Shown in pieces: positions 1 to 8,022 of a stretch of 41,637 nt of DNA. How positions within the stretch are numbered: position 1 is the first letter of the stretch; every line of letters starts with the position of its first letter. The notes beneath the pieces were generated by a model. The model saw only the letters and a list, made by a program, of their open reading frames with translations, had not been told where the DNA came from and did no database searches. The position numbers and the translations under genes are program-made. Source of the stretch: an uncultured Collinsella sp. (GTDB lineage: Bacteria > Actinomycetota > Coriobacteriia > Coriobacteriales > Coriobacteriaceae); assembly GCA_902492855.1 (NCBI GenBank), contig CABUMU010000002.1:1-41637 (forward strand), read 5' to 3'.

Positions 1-393
<393 letters not shown>

Positions 394-732
394 ATACCCC
401 TCTCCTCTCATATAGGTATACAGGCCCCGGCGATCGCCGGGATGTTGGCGTGATGGGATTTTCGCTGTTGCTTCCAATCATCTGACAGGCGGACTCAACA
501 GCAGGTACATGGCGTGGAGAGAAGGCATGCCGAGGCGAGGAGGGCTGCACGCGCTCCACAAGCCCAGCTACCCGTCTTGCACATGACCGAGCGCCGCAAA
601 GGCCGCATGTCGGATGCTCCCGGGCACGCCCCGGCGATGGGAAGCGCCCGCAACGGAAATCCGCATGCGGGTTTATTGTACCCCGCCGTCAAGTGTAATT
701 TCGGCAAATATAGGTGGGCGGTAAAGGTTTAC
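394..732. other. Intergenic stretch upstream of PFOR, no gene seen
   Basis: Reading frames here are short, overlap on both strands and lack ribosome sites. Apart from the palindrome at 426-441 and the presumed PFOR promoter, I see nothing to annotate. The duplicated segment begins at about 733. Confidence 0.5.
426..441. promoter_or_regulatory. 16-bp perfect palindrome in the leader of the PFOR gene
   Basis: CCCGGCGATCGCCGGG reads the same on both strands and lies about 33 bases upstream of the PFOR start codon. It could be a repressor site or a stable mRNA hairpin in the 5' leader. No poly-T run follows it, so a terminator is unlikely. Confidence 0.4.
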
Positions 733-1280
733 CCCGGGTGACCGCCAAAGGCCAAAATGGTCCCTCCATCCCCGGGCGACTGGCTCTGACGCGCCAAGGA
801 GTGTCCCCAAGTGCCGGCAGAAAAGGAACCTCTCTAACTGCCGGCTAGAGGGCGCCGAGGAGGATAGCGTAGGTGGTGGATTCGCCGAGTTTGAGCTCGT
901 CGCTGGGGTTGAGCTGGGCGGAGCGGCCGGGCTCTACTTGAATACACACACTCGTGGCCCCGTTTACCACCACGGTGCCGTTCGTGGACGACAGGTCCTC
1001 GACAAACCATGCGCCAGAATCGTCGCACCAGATATGGGCATGGTGGGCCGAGACGTCGTCGCCGACGTCGGTGATGTCGCCCTCCCCCGTTGCCAGCGCG
1101 CCGATCTCGACGCCTTCCTCACTCGGCTGAATCCAGCGCGGGGCGCTCACCACGTAGCCGTTTTGCACGCGCAGCAATCCCAGCGGATGCGCCGGCGCGA
1201 CCTCGTGCTCGCCCGCGACCGAAGATGTGCTCAGCGAGCGCGGCGTCGACGTGTCGCCGCCACGGGTCGCATGAGCGCGG
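733..1280. repeat. Left copy of a ~550-bp direct duplication (FHA gene 3' end plus flank)
   Basis: The segment aligns nearly end to end with 7477-8022 in the same orientation, with scattered substitutions and few gaps. It covers the last roughly 145 codons of an FHA gene and about 110 bases beyond its stop. The two copies bracket the low-G+C peptide island. An inverted repeat GCCGGCAG / CTGCCGGC around the stop codon is kept in both copies. Confidence 0.85.
845..1280 (-). pseudogene. Truncated duplicate of an FHA-domain gene (C-terminal half only)
   Basis: The reading frame encodes a complete-looking FHA domain (with SAHHAH, VEDLSSTNGTVV and a closing LGESTTYAILLGAL) that matches the C-terminal part of the 312-residue protein encoded at 7590-8528. 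Homology starts at the residues HATRGG near 1280. Further upstream the frame stays open to an ATG at 1325-1327, but those roughly 18 codons are unrelated to the full gene and have no good ribosome site. FHA domains bind phosphothreonine on partners of Ser/Thr kinases. This copy lacks the whole N-terminal domain, so I read it as a remnant left when the island entered or was duplicated. A translated stand-alone FHA domain cannot be excluded, because the frame is uninterrupted. Confidence 0.75.
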
Positions 1281-1327
1281 CGGCTCGCCCGACTTGGAAC
1301 TAAGGCGGGCGTGAGAGCAAACGGCAT

Positions 1328-1813
1328 AGGGAACGAATCTTGCGGATGTACTCCTCGACGTCAGGCAGGTAAGCCCCACGAAGTCACCGGGGAGGCCCAA
1401 GCGGCCCGGCACCACTTCCAGATTCTGACCAGGGCGAGTCGTTCGCCGGTGGCTGAAGGCTCGCTCCCACCCAAAAGGGGAGATTCGCGTTGTTCCCCAA
1501 TCGCTCTCGCATCTTTCATTTTGCTCGAGGTGGGCTATGAAAACTTTCCTGGTGAAAGGCGGCGATTGGTTTCCTTTCTTTCTAGAGGAGCGCGCCTGTA
1601 ATCTGTTTTCATCCTAAATCAAGTTAAGATCGGACCTTCCAGAGGCAAGTCGACTCAAACTGCGAGGCTCCATGTTGGAATAAAGAGCGCTGTCGAAGTG
1701 CCAACAACACAAAGCTTGCCAGTCTCAAATAGAACCTTTTGGGAGTCCGATTGGGCCGCACACCGAATCCCCGCTGGTGGTTTTTTATAGCTGCGCGACA
1801 ATAAACAAGGTTA
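1328..1813. other. Intergenic region upstream of the radical SAM gene
   Basis: I find no convincing gene here. Base composition shifts from G+C-rich to A/T-rich across it, marking the island edge. The promoter of the maturase gene should lie in the A/T-rich part between about 1600 and 1810, but no clear -35/-10 pair stands out. Confidence 0.4.
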
Positions 1814-1843
1814 GTGCCAGTCCAGCATGAAATTGAGGAACGT

Positions 1844-3202
1844 ATGCATTTTTTCTCAGTAAGTGATCGTCGTTACTGCTTCGATGAGGTCACTCGCAAT
1901 TGCTTTCAGGTTGACCAAGCATCAGAAGATGCGCTTCGCATATTTGAAGCATCGGGAAGAACGGTCAACTCGAAGTTGCTAACAAAGTCACTTGCTGCGA
2001 AAGGCTACGACCAAACGACCATAGCAGAACTTGAAGACGACATTGATGAGTATCAACGATTGTCTGAGCGGACTTTCTTAACAAAAGACACGCCTCGAAA
2101 ACTTAGATCCATCGAACTCCACGTTTCACATGCATGCAACCTTGGTTGTAGTTACTGTTTTGCCGGTAAAGGAGATTATGGAACGTCTCCTCTGCTGATG
2201 ACAGACGAGATAGCCTTCAAGGCGGTCGACTACCTCGTCGCAAGTTCATCGGAAAACGAAACGCTTGCGATCGTCTTTTTTGGTGGGGAACCCATGATTA
2301 ACGAGCCGCTGATATGGAAAACGGTCGACTATTCAAAAAGAATATACCCCAATAGAAACTTTACCTATTCTATTACGACCAACGGAACGCTTTTGAATGA
2401 CACTGCTGTGAATTCTTTCAAGGAGCACGGGTTTTCTGTTCTGATTAGTCTCGATGGTACAGGATGCAAGCACGATGCATCGCGCCCGTACAAGACGGGA
2501 GACGGCTCTTTCTCCGATATCGACAAAAACGTTCGTCGTTTTTCCGAGTCGTTCCCCTTCGGCGCAAGAGCGACCTTAACAAATAATAACTGTAACCTTG
2601 TTGAAGACTATCTTCAGTTTAAAGAGATGGGCTTCAGAAGGATTTACTTCTCGCCCGTGAGCTCATTCGATGAGAATATCAAACTCGACGAACACTCATT
2701 AAACAAAATCAGGGCGGGCCTAATAGATTTGGCGGATCAATATCTCAAACAGATTGATCAAGGGGAAAAGCCCTTGTTTAGAACATTGAAAACTGCAGTT
2801 GATTTGATTATGAGCAACAGGATCGCCTTTGTCGGATGCGGGGCTGGCAGGCGTTTTATTTCCGTGACTCCCGAAGGGGACGTATACCCCTGTCACAGGT
2901 TTGTCGGGATGATGCGATTCAAAATGGGCAACATCGTCACCGGAATTGACGAAACTAGGTATATTGAAAACTGGAGTCAGGGTGTCGAAAAAAGAATTGA
3001 CTGTACGGACTGTTGGGCTCGGTCTTTCTGTGGTGGGGGCTGTAGCTGGGAGGCTGCAGACGAGCACGGCTACTTGCCCAAGAGTCTACACCCTGCATCA
3101 TGTGAATATAGAAAAATGTGCTACGAGATGGCTTTTGACCTTATTTCCCGCCACTCATCTTCGCAGGAGAAAAATCAACGAGAAGCTACTGTATCGGAAT
3201 AA
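1844..3202 (+). CDS. Radical SAM peptide maturase, SCIFF/ranthipeptide type, with SPASM domain
   Basis: Predicted to install thioether or related cross-links on the Cys-rich peptides encoded just downstream. The N-terminal 85 residues look like a peptide-binding (PqqD/RRE-like) domain. The radical SAM motif CX3CX2C (CNLGCSYC) is at about residues 98-105 and GGEP at about 147-150. The C-terminal SPASM region has Cys at about 332, 350, 387, 390, 396, 400, 420 and 426 (including CTDCWARSFCGGGC), the pattern that binds two auxiliary 4Fe-4S clusters in SCIFF maturases. I prefer the ATG at 1844 because GAGGA lies 4-5 bases upstream; a GTG at 1814 in the same frame would add 10 residues. Length is typical for the family. 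The family is known for Cys cross-linking; the exact product here is inferred. Base use is A/T-richer than the flanking chromosome. Confidence 0.9.
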   Translation: MHFFSVSDRRYCFDEVTRNCFQVDQASEDALRIFEASGRTVNSKLLTKSLAAKGYDQTTIAELEDDIDEYQRLSERTFLTKDTPRKLRSIELHVSHACNLGCSYCFAGKGDYGTSPLLMTDEIAFKAVDYLVASSSENETLAIVFFGGEPMINEPLIWKTVDYSKRIYPNRNFTYSITTNGTLLNDTAVNSFKEHGFSVLISLDGTGCKHDASRPYKTGDGSFSDIDKNVRRFSESFPFGARATLTNNNCNLVEDYLQFKEMGFRRIYFSPVSSFDENIKLDEHSLNKIRAGLIDLADQYLKQIDQGEKPLFRTLKTAVDLIMSNRIAFVGCGAGRRFISVTPEGDVYPCHRFVGMMRFKMGNIVTGIDETRYIENWSQGVEKRIDCTDCWARSFCGGGCSWEAADEHGYLPKSLHPASCEYRKMCYEMAFDLISRHSSSQEKNQREATVSE

Positions 3203-3371
3203 GCGGTTCAGCGCATTGCTGTCACCATTGTGGAGGTGTTCGTTCTTCTGATTACCGTCTGCGAAGCTTATTGCTACATTCGCCGAAACCATTCTAGAAA
3301 TATGGTGAACTAGACATCTTGGTTTGTTATACACAATATTGAGGTTTTTCTGCACTCAAAGGGAGGTAGTC

Positions 3372-3575
3372 GTGAAGCATATTCATCCGATTAATCCAGG
3401 AAGTGGCGACGAGGCAGGCGTGAAGCCGATGTCTTTTGACTGCCTCTTGGGCATTACTGACATCTGTACTGTTTATGATAAAGCAGATGGCTGTGGTGCA
3501 TACGATTACTGCGACTATGACATGGATGGCGGCAGCATCTGCGTTGTAGATCACTGTGGCATTGATCAAACGTAG
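3372..3575 (+). CDS. Cys/Asp-rich RiPP precursor peptide 1 (67 residues)
   Basis: The peptide starts MKHIHPINPGSGDEAG and has a core with six Cys at residues 24, 32, 41, 47, 57 and 62, interleaved with Asp (for example CTVYD and CGAYD, both Cys-X3-Asp). The GTG at 3372 is chosen because GGGAGG sits five bases upstream and the second precursor begins with the same MKHIHP residues. It lies 170 bases downstream of the maturase. The leader start resembles the MKHI start known from SCIFF peptides, and the Cys-X3-Asp spacing resembles the freyrasin-type ranthipeptide precursor, where Cys sulfur is joined to an Asp side-chain carbon. Substrate status is inferred from context and composition. The mature product, its cleavage site and its activity are unknown. 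Confidence 0.85.
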   Translation: MKHIHPINPGSGDEAGVKPMSFDCLLGITDICTVYDKADGCGAYDYCDYDMDGGSICVVDHCGIDQT

Positions 3576-3605
3576 TCTCTAATTGGATTAAGGTGAGGAG
3601 CTGTT

Positions 3606-3785
3606 ATGAAGCATATCCATCCTGTTGGTTCAAATGAACATCCTCCCGTTGAGCCTTGTTGTCTTGGAGTTGATATATGCAATTTTTACGACATCGCCGA
3701 GTGCCCTGTTGCGGATTGGTGCTATGTCGATAAAGAATCAAGCTGTGTTTTGCCAGCAGATTGGTGCGATCCAGTTGACGAGTAG
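3606..3785 (+). CDS. Cys/Asp-rich RiPP precursor peptide 2 (59 residues)
   Basis: A second precursor, paralogous to the one ending 30 bases upstream. It begins MKHIHPVGSNEHPPVEP and has Cys at 18, 19, 25, 33, 39, 47 and 54; six of these align with those of peptide 1 and one (18) is extra. Shared core pattern: C-L-G-x-D-I-C, then Y-D, A, C, D-x-C, D, S-x-C-V, D-x-C, V/I-D. Cys-X3-Asp occurs at 19/23, 25/29, 33/37 and 54/58. The ATG at 3606 has a GTGAGGAG ribosome site nine bases ahead. The leader is conserved only over the first six residues, whereas the core spacing is conserved throughout, which suggests both are processed by the same enzyme. Function of the product is unknown. Confidence 0.85.
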   Translation: MKHIHPVGSNEHPPVEPCCLGVDICNFYDIAECPVADWCYVDKESSCVLPADWCDPVDE

Positions 3786-3863
3786 TTTTGTGGCTAGGAA
3801 CTATTTGGTCCAATTCAGAATAAGATGGGAACAAATACCAAAATCTCGTGTCTGGGAGGAGTT

Positions 3864-3971
3864 ATGCCATTATTGCAAGGTCTCGTTGGATTAGCCTTTA
3901 TACTTGCGTTATATCTGGCACCTTTTTTAATTCTATTCTTCATTATCCGACTCTTTCTTCGGAGAAAATAG
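3864..3971 (+). CDS. 35-residue single-pass membrane peptide in the RiPP cluster
   Basis: A short frame with a strong GGGAGGAGTT ribosome site encodes a peptide starting MPLLQGLVGLAFILALYL. It is one hydrophobic helix of about 27 residues ending in a basic RLFLRRK tail, so the C-terminus should face the cytoplasm. It lies 78 bases downstream of precursor 2 on the same strand, before a terminator-like hairpin, so it is probably co-transcribed with the precursors. Possible roles are immunity, help with export, or a toxin-like membrane peptide; nothing in the sequence decides among them. I recognise no family. Its size and hydrophobicity would also fit a chance frame, but the ribosome site argues for translation. 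Confidence 0.6.
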   Translation: MPLLQGLVGLAFILALYLAPFLILFFIIRLFLRRK

Positions 3972-4035
3972 GAGTGTCACGCAAACATTAGCGTAGCTTT
4001 CTTCCAATATGAGCCGAGCATTGGCAAGTGGAATA

Positions 4036-4080
4036 AGAAGCCCGACCGTTCGCCACATGAAAGTGATCGGACGGGCTTCT
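4036..4080 (+). terminator. Hairpin closing the precursor transcript
   Basis: AGAAGCCCGACCG pairs with CGGACGGGCTTCT across a loop of about 19 bases, with one internal mismatch. A short T-containing stretch (CTATTT) follows. It is 65 bases beyond the small membrane peptide and probably ends the plus-strand peptide operon. Confidence 0.6.
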
Positions 4081-4174
4081 CTATTTAACCCGGGCCGCCA
4101 CCCATAGCGGCTTTCCAAGCGTATTCTCAGTGCAAAGCAATCGTCAGTTTAATCCTATGCGCTGATACCGCATT

Positions 4175-4300
4175 TCATTTGTTCAGCTCGAATTCTACGG
4201 CCTGGCAACCCTCGCACTCTCCGGCAAATGGATTGAACGCGAAGGCAGAGATGATGTGTGCGTGGACATCGAGGCTGCTGTAGGCAACATACTGGGACAT
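4175..4300 (-). pseudogene. Possible IS110-family transposase N-terminal remnant (41 codons)
   Basis: The frame begins MSQYVAYSSLDVHAHIIS and ends EFELNK before a stop. The YVxxxxLDVHAxxI pattern resembles the start of the DEDD nuclease domain of IS110-type transposases, where the first catalytic Asp sits in a G/S-x-D-V context. Everything beyond about 41 residues is missing and no inverted repeats are visible. The call rests on one short motif, so it is tentative. If right, it is a trace of mobile-element activity inside the island. Confidence 0.35.
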
Positions 4301-4671
4301 GGACCCCCGCTGCGCGTGGTATGCGGCCCGGCATATTCATTGCCGTCCAACCCCGTGTAGTTGCAGCAAAGGGTGGAACCTCAATGCTCAGCTCATGTTG
4401 TCCGTGGGACACGAGAATCGTAAGTACACTTTGGTGCGATTCTCACGCTGATACTGAGCCACCTGGAATAAGATACGTCGCGACAACACTTCGCTTCACC
4501 TCTGTCTCGACAAGATGACGTAGACTAAAGTTTCCTTTAGTAAGAGAACGAGAACTATATCTGAAAGCGTTGCGATGGCGTGAAGGCACCGAGTCCGAAC
4601 CGCCTGAATGCTACGTGCATCTGCATCGCCTTTTTGTTATCTCTGCCAGTTGGGTAGCACTACACTTGTCA
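4301..4671. other. Intergenic stretch downstream of the ABC exporter
   Basis: No convincing gene. It contains a small perfect hairpin CTAAAG-TTTC-CTTTAG at about 4526-4541. A weakly folding stretch before CTTTTTGTT at about 4630-4640 could act as a plus-strand terminator. Convergent transcription from the peptide operon and the exporter should end in or near this region. Confidence 0.35.
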
Positions 4672-6324
4672 TCATTTACCCTGGTACATGCTGCCTAAAT
4701 CCACTACCCCTTCTACCGCGCCGACCATCTCGTCATCGTGAGAGACAACGATGATCAGCTGGCTTTGCTTGTTGCGCTTAACATAGGCCGCAAGCTCGGC
4801 GCGGCTTACAGCGTCTAACCCAGTCGTGGGCTCGTCGAGTACCAAAACTGACGACTTGCGTGAAATCGCCGACCATAAGTACACTCGGCGCAGCTCACCG
4901 CCCGAAAGCGCGGAGCAACGTTTCCCGAGCAACTCCTTCACGCTGTTTTCCAGCGAAAGTAGGCCATCTACACCCCGGTGATAGGAAGAAAAGGGCGTGT
5001 CGAAATACTCTAACAGCTCTTTCACCGTTTCGTCCGGCGCGAAGCACGACTGTGGGCAGCACGATATCTCTCTCGCACGTATGTAATCCAAGTCGCATTC
5101 TTCGATTGGCACGCCGTTGTATTTTACTTTGCCTTTCGATGAGTATAGCCCGAGCATCAAGTAAAGAAGTGACGTCTTGCCTCTTCCGTTTTCCCCAACT
5201 ATGCAATATGTACCAGGACCGGAAAACTTGAAAGAAAACCCGCCGAGGACCTCTCGGACAGATCCGTCTGGAGGGGCAACCGAGAATTCCAAATCAGATA
5301 CCGAAATGTCATTTATTTCATCGAGTTTAGCTAAATCGGTCCGATTCCACCCCGATCTCTCCTTTTCTCTCGTCGCGATAGCCGTCCTATCCCATGATGC
5401 TTTGGCATCTTGATAGGATTTGAACAATGACATCATACTTTTCAAAGTCTTAAAGAGAACCGCGAAGTATGTACCGATGATAGTGTACTCGCCTATTGAC
5501 ATAGTTCCGTTAATGATTCGTACTCCGGAAACAACAAGTATCACCGCTTGAAACAACGCTGCGAAAAGACCATCGAGCGATGTCAGAGAATATGATAGCT
5601 TTCCGGAGCGCAAAACTTTGGGAAAATAGCTCTTAAACCCAGCGTCGAGCGCTTGTTCGCTCTTGCCGTACGAAGATGCCAGTTGAATGTTGAGAATCTG
5701 ATTAAGCTGCGATGCAATTGCGGCGTAAAAGGCGCTGTCCGCCTCTTTCTTCTCATACGTGACCCTATACAAAAGTTTCCTCAACCCAGTAATTACACAG
5801 AAATACACGATGAGGAGAATGATGGAAAACACCGCGAGAGTTGAATCAATTGACCATATGATAAGCAATACGATGGGAATAGCTACAATGGACAGCGGCG
5901 CACTGATGAAATTCGCCAAAACGAAGGATGAGACCACGCTGGAGTCGGAAATAATCCGTTGCGTTGTATAAGCTGGATCGATGGTCCGACTCACCAAGTA
6001 ATCGTCTCTTTCAAAACGCAAGACGGCCTCCCTGAGAAGATCAAAGGAAAGTCTCGTGGTTATGCGAATGGAAAGTGTTCCTGCAAAATAAGTAAAGAGG
6101 GTGGAGAAAACTCCTATTGACGCAACCAGGAGCGCGAAGAGTACGGCGTCTCTTTCGCTGCGGTTACCGAGAAGAAAATCTAAGAATTTCCCGTTCACGT
6201 ATGGCATGGCATAGGAGAGAGCGGTTCCAATCACCGTGATAGCAATGAAGACGAAAGCCCCTTTTGCTCTGATGAACCTCGAGAGAACGCATCGAATCAA
6301 GGAAGGCCCCAATCTACCCGCCAC
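4672..6324 (-). CDS. ABC exporter, fused membrane and ATPase domains, likely for the modified peptides
   Basis: A 550-residue half-transporter that would act as a dimer in the membrane. Residues about 20-300 form an exporter-type transmembrane domain with about six helices. The ATPase domain follows: Walker A GENGRGKTS at 377-385, Q-loop at about 425 (CPQS), signature LSGGE at 473-477, Walker B VLVLDEP at 493-499 and switch His at 529 (VVSHDD). There is no N-terminal C39 peptidase, so leader removal must be done by another protease. It starts with GTG at 6324; a stop codon lies in frame three codons upstream and no strong ribosome site is visible, so a later start is possible. It converges on the peptide genes, and its low-G+C codon use matches the maturase. 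Export of the cluster's product is inferred from context. Confidence 0.85.
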   Translation of the reverse strand: MAGRLGPSLIRCVLSRFIRAKGAFVFIAITVIGTALSYAMPYVNGKFLDFLLGNRSERDAVLFALLVASIGVFSTLFTYFAGTLSIRITTRLSFDLLREAVLRFERDDYLVSRTIDPAYTTQRIISDSSVVSSFVLANFISAPLSIVAIPIVLLIIWSIDSTLAVFSIILLIVYFCVITGLRKLLYRVTYEKKEADSAFYAAIASQLNQILNIQLASSYGKSEQALDAGFKSYFPKVLRSGKLSYSLTSLDGLFAALFQAVILVVSGVRIINGTMSIGEYTIIGTYFAVLFKTLKSMMSLFKSYQDAKASWDRTAIATREKERSGWNRTDLAKLDEINDISVSDLEFSVAPPDGSVREVLGGFSFKFSGPGTYCIVGENGRGKTSLLYLMLGLYSSKGKVKYNGVPIEECDLDYIRAREISCCPQSCFAPDETVKELLEYFDTPFSSYHRGVDGLLSLENSVKELLGKRCSALSGGELRRVYLWSAISRKSSVLVLDEPTTGLDAVSRAELAAYVKRNKQSQLIIVVSHDDEMVGAVEGVVDLGSMYQGK

Positions 6325-6469
6325 AAAACATCAATCACTGATACCTTACACCTCAACACAACAGGAGCGAAGATTTGCCAATGAGACTGCTTTAAGATTG
6401 CCTTGGGCCAATACGATCTCAAGCTCTTCCTACAAGAGAGTCGGAATCGGACATCTCCTCCGACGAACC

Positions 6470-6515
6470 TGGCAATCGGGCGGTTGAAATATCTTTTTCA
6501 ACCGCCCGATTGCCA
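6470..6515. repeat. Perfect 20-bp inverted repeat with a 6-base loop upstream of the exporter
   Basis: The arm 6470-6489 (TGGCAATCGGGCGGTTGAAA) is an exact reverse complement of 6496-6515, around the loop TATCTT. No T-run follows on either strand, so this is not a standard terminator. It lies about 145 bases upstream of the exporter start, in its probable leader, and could be an operator, an mRNA stability or attenuation hairpin, or the end of a small mobile repeat. Confidence 0.8.
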
Positions 6516-6639
6516 CAATAGATTTGAGCATCCGCCCACAAACGTCCGCGTTTTATACCCATCAAATCCTTTGCCTTTTGTCGTCTAGACTAGAAAAATC
6601 GCTCGAAATAACGCAACCGGCCTGCTCGCTTGAAGAAAC

Positions 6640-7296
6640 CTAAGCCCGTAACGTAGATGTGCAAACTTCCGAAACGCCTTGCGCGGCATAGCGCGTATAA
6701 ACTTCGTCAACCGCCTCAGAAATACCTGAGTATCGCGCCAGGGCAAAAGCATACGACGTCGCCGCCATACCCCGCACCCATTCGGAACGCGGACTAATTG
6801 AATAGCTGCGCAGTATCATCATACATGCATCTAGACCTGATTCCCCAAGTAGCCGACGTATTGATGCGAGCATCGTGGGTCGCCCCTACGCCATCGTCGT
6901 CACCCCTATTAGCAGTATTTAGCGTTTTCCTCTAAATGCGTATCGCCACCCTTAAGAATATGAAGTGTTATATCCAGACCCGATTGTCCCCCATCCCCAA
7001 CGAAGGGATAAGGAATCTCATCCGGAATCGGCAGTAACGGAGGATTCACAACGACAAGCGAAAAACATGAGTCATCTCACAGAGGGGAGTAAAGGCTCCC
7101 CTCAAGCACCCTAGTTTCGTCATCCAAAGAGTTGATGGCAGTGTTCTTCTTACAAAGGTCGACAACAAAAGGGTTGATTTCTACAGATGTTACATCCATG
7201 CCACAGTTGGTAAGTATCAGGCCCTGTATTCTGGGGCCAGAACACAAATCGAGAGCCTTCCGTGCGCTCTGCGGTGTAAGGCGCCAATCTCAGCAA
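6640..7296 (-). pseudogene. Decayed SAM-dependent methyltransferase (HemK/PrmC-like fold)
   Basis: Three in-order pieces on the minus strand look like one broken gene. The first, about 7296-7077, encodes ALDLCSGPRIQGL and VEINPFVVDLC, a class I methyltransferase SAM-binding core, and then hits TGA. The second, about 7066-6909, is in another frame and encodes FSLVVVNPPLLPIPDE, carrying the NPP motif of N5-glutamine or nucleic-acid methyltransferases, before another stop. The third, 6873-6640, is a 77-codon frame (GLDACMMILRSYSI and onward) that fits a C-terminal part but has no diagnostic motif. At least two frame-breaking changes separate the pieces, so the gene is non-functional unless the sequence has errors. 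The intact ancestor's substrate cannot be told from this. Confidence 0.6.
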
Positions 7297-7476
7297 ATCT
7301 GTCCCACAATACTGCGCTGAAGAACAAGACGGAACCCCTGAGCCAAACTCCCCTATACCTTTTTAAGGCTAAGACAGGCAAGTTCACGCACCCGGCATAT
7401 TCCAGAATAACATCCTATTGTTTTAGATGCTCTACAAGCATGAACAGCCGCGAATCGGAAAGATCTTCTAGTTTCG

Positions 7477-8022
7477 CCCCGACTGACCGCCAAGGGCCAA
7501 AATGGCCTCTCCATCCCCAGGCGACCGGCTCTGGCGCGCAGAGAAGTGCCCCCAAGTGCCGGCAGAAAAGGAACGCCCCTAACTGCCGGCTAGAGGGCAC
7601 CGAAGAGAATGGCGTAGGTAGTGGATTCGCCGAGCTTGAGCTCGTCGCCGGGATTGAGCTGGGCGGAACGGCCGGGCTCGACCTGAATGCAGACGCGCGT
7701 GGCCCCGTTTACCACCACGGTTCCGTTGGTGGACGACAAGTCCTCGACGTGCCAGATATTTTGAGCATCGCACCAGATATGGGCATGGCGGGCCGAGACA
7801 TCGTCGCCGACGTCGGTAATATCGCCCTCACCAGTGGCCAGCGCGCCAATCTCAACACCCTGCTCACTCGGCTGAATCCAGCGCGGGGCGCTCACGACAA
7901 AACTGTTTTGCACGCGCAGCAAGCCCAAGGGGTGCGCCGTGGCGGGTTCGCGTTCGCCCGCGGTCATCGACATGCCAAGCGAGCGCGGCGTGGAGGTGCC
8001 TCCGCCACAGGTCGCGTGCGCG
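7477..8022. repeat. Right copy of the ~550-bp direct duplication
   Basis: Matches 733-1280 in the same orientation. Here the segment is the natural 3' part of an intact FHA gene and its downstream flank, so this copy is probably the original locus and the left copy the derivative. Confidence 0.85.

Larger units (their letters stand above)
1281..7476. other. Low-G+C accessory island carrying a radical SAM peptide (RiPP) cluster
   Basis: The stretch between the two FHA repeats has clearly more A/T-rich codons than the genes on either side. It contains a peptide maturase, two precursors, a mini membrane protein, an exporter, an IS110-like fragment and a broken methyltransferase. Housekeeping gene order resumes on both sides. 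No integrase or tRNA attachment site is visible, so the route of entry is inferred: homologous recombination or a lost element. Confidence 0.65.

Noticed and set aside
1814..1843. GTG at 1814 as start of the radical SAM gene
   Set aside because: Weaker ribosome site than the ATG at 1844; kept only as an alternative in the gene entry.
4571..4600. GGCACCGAGTCCG reminiscent of a tracrRNA 3' hairpin
   Set aside because: No Cas gene, no repeat array and the hairpin does not close; a chance match.
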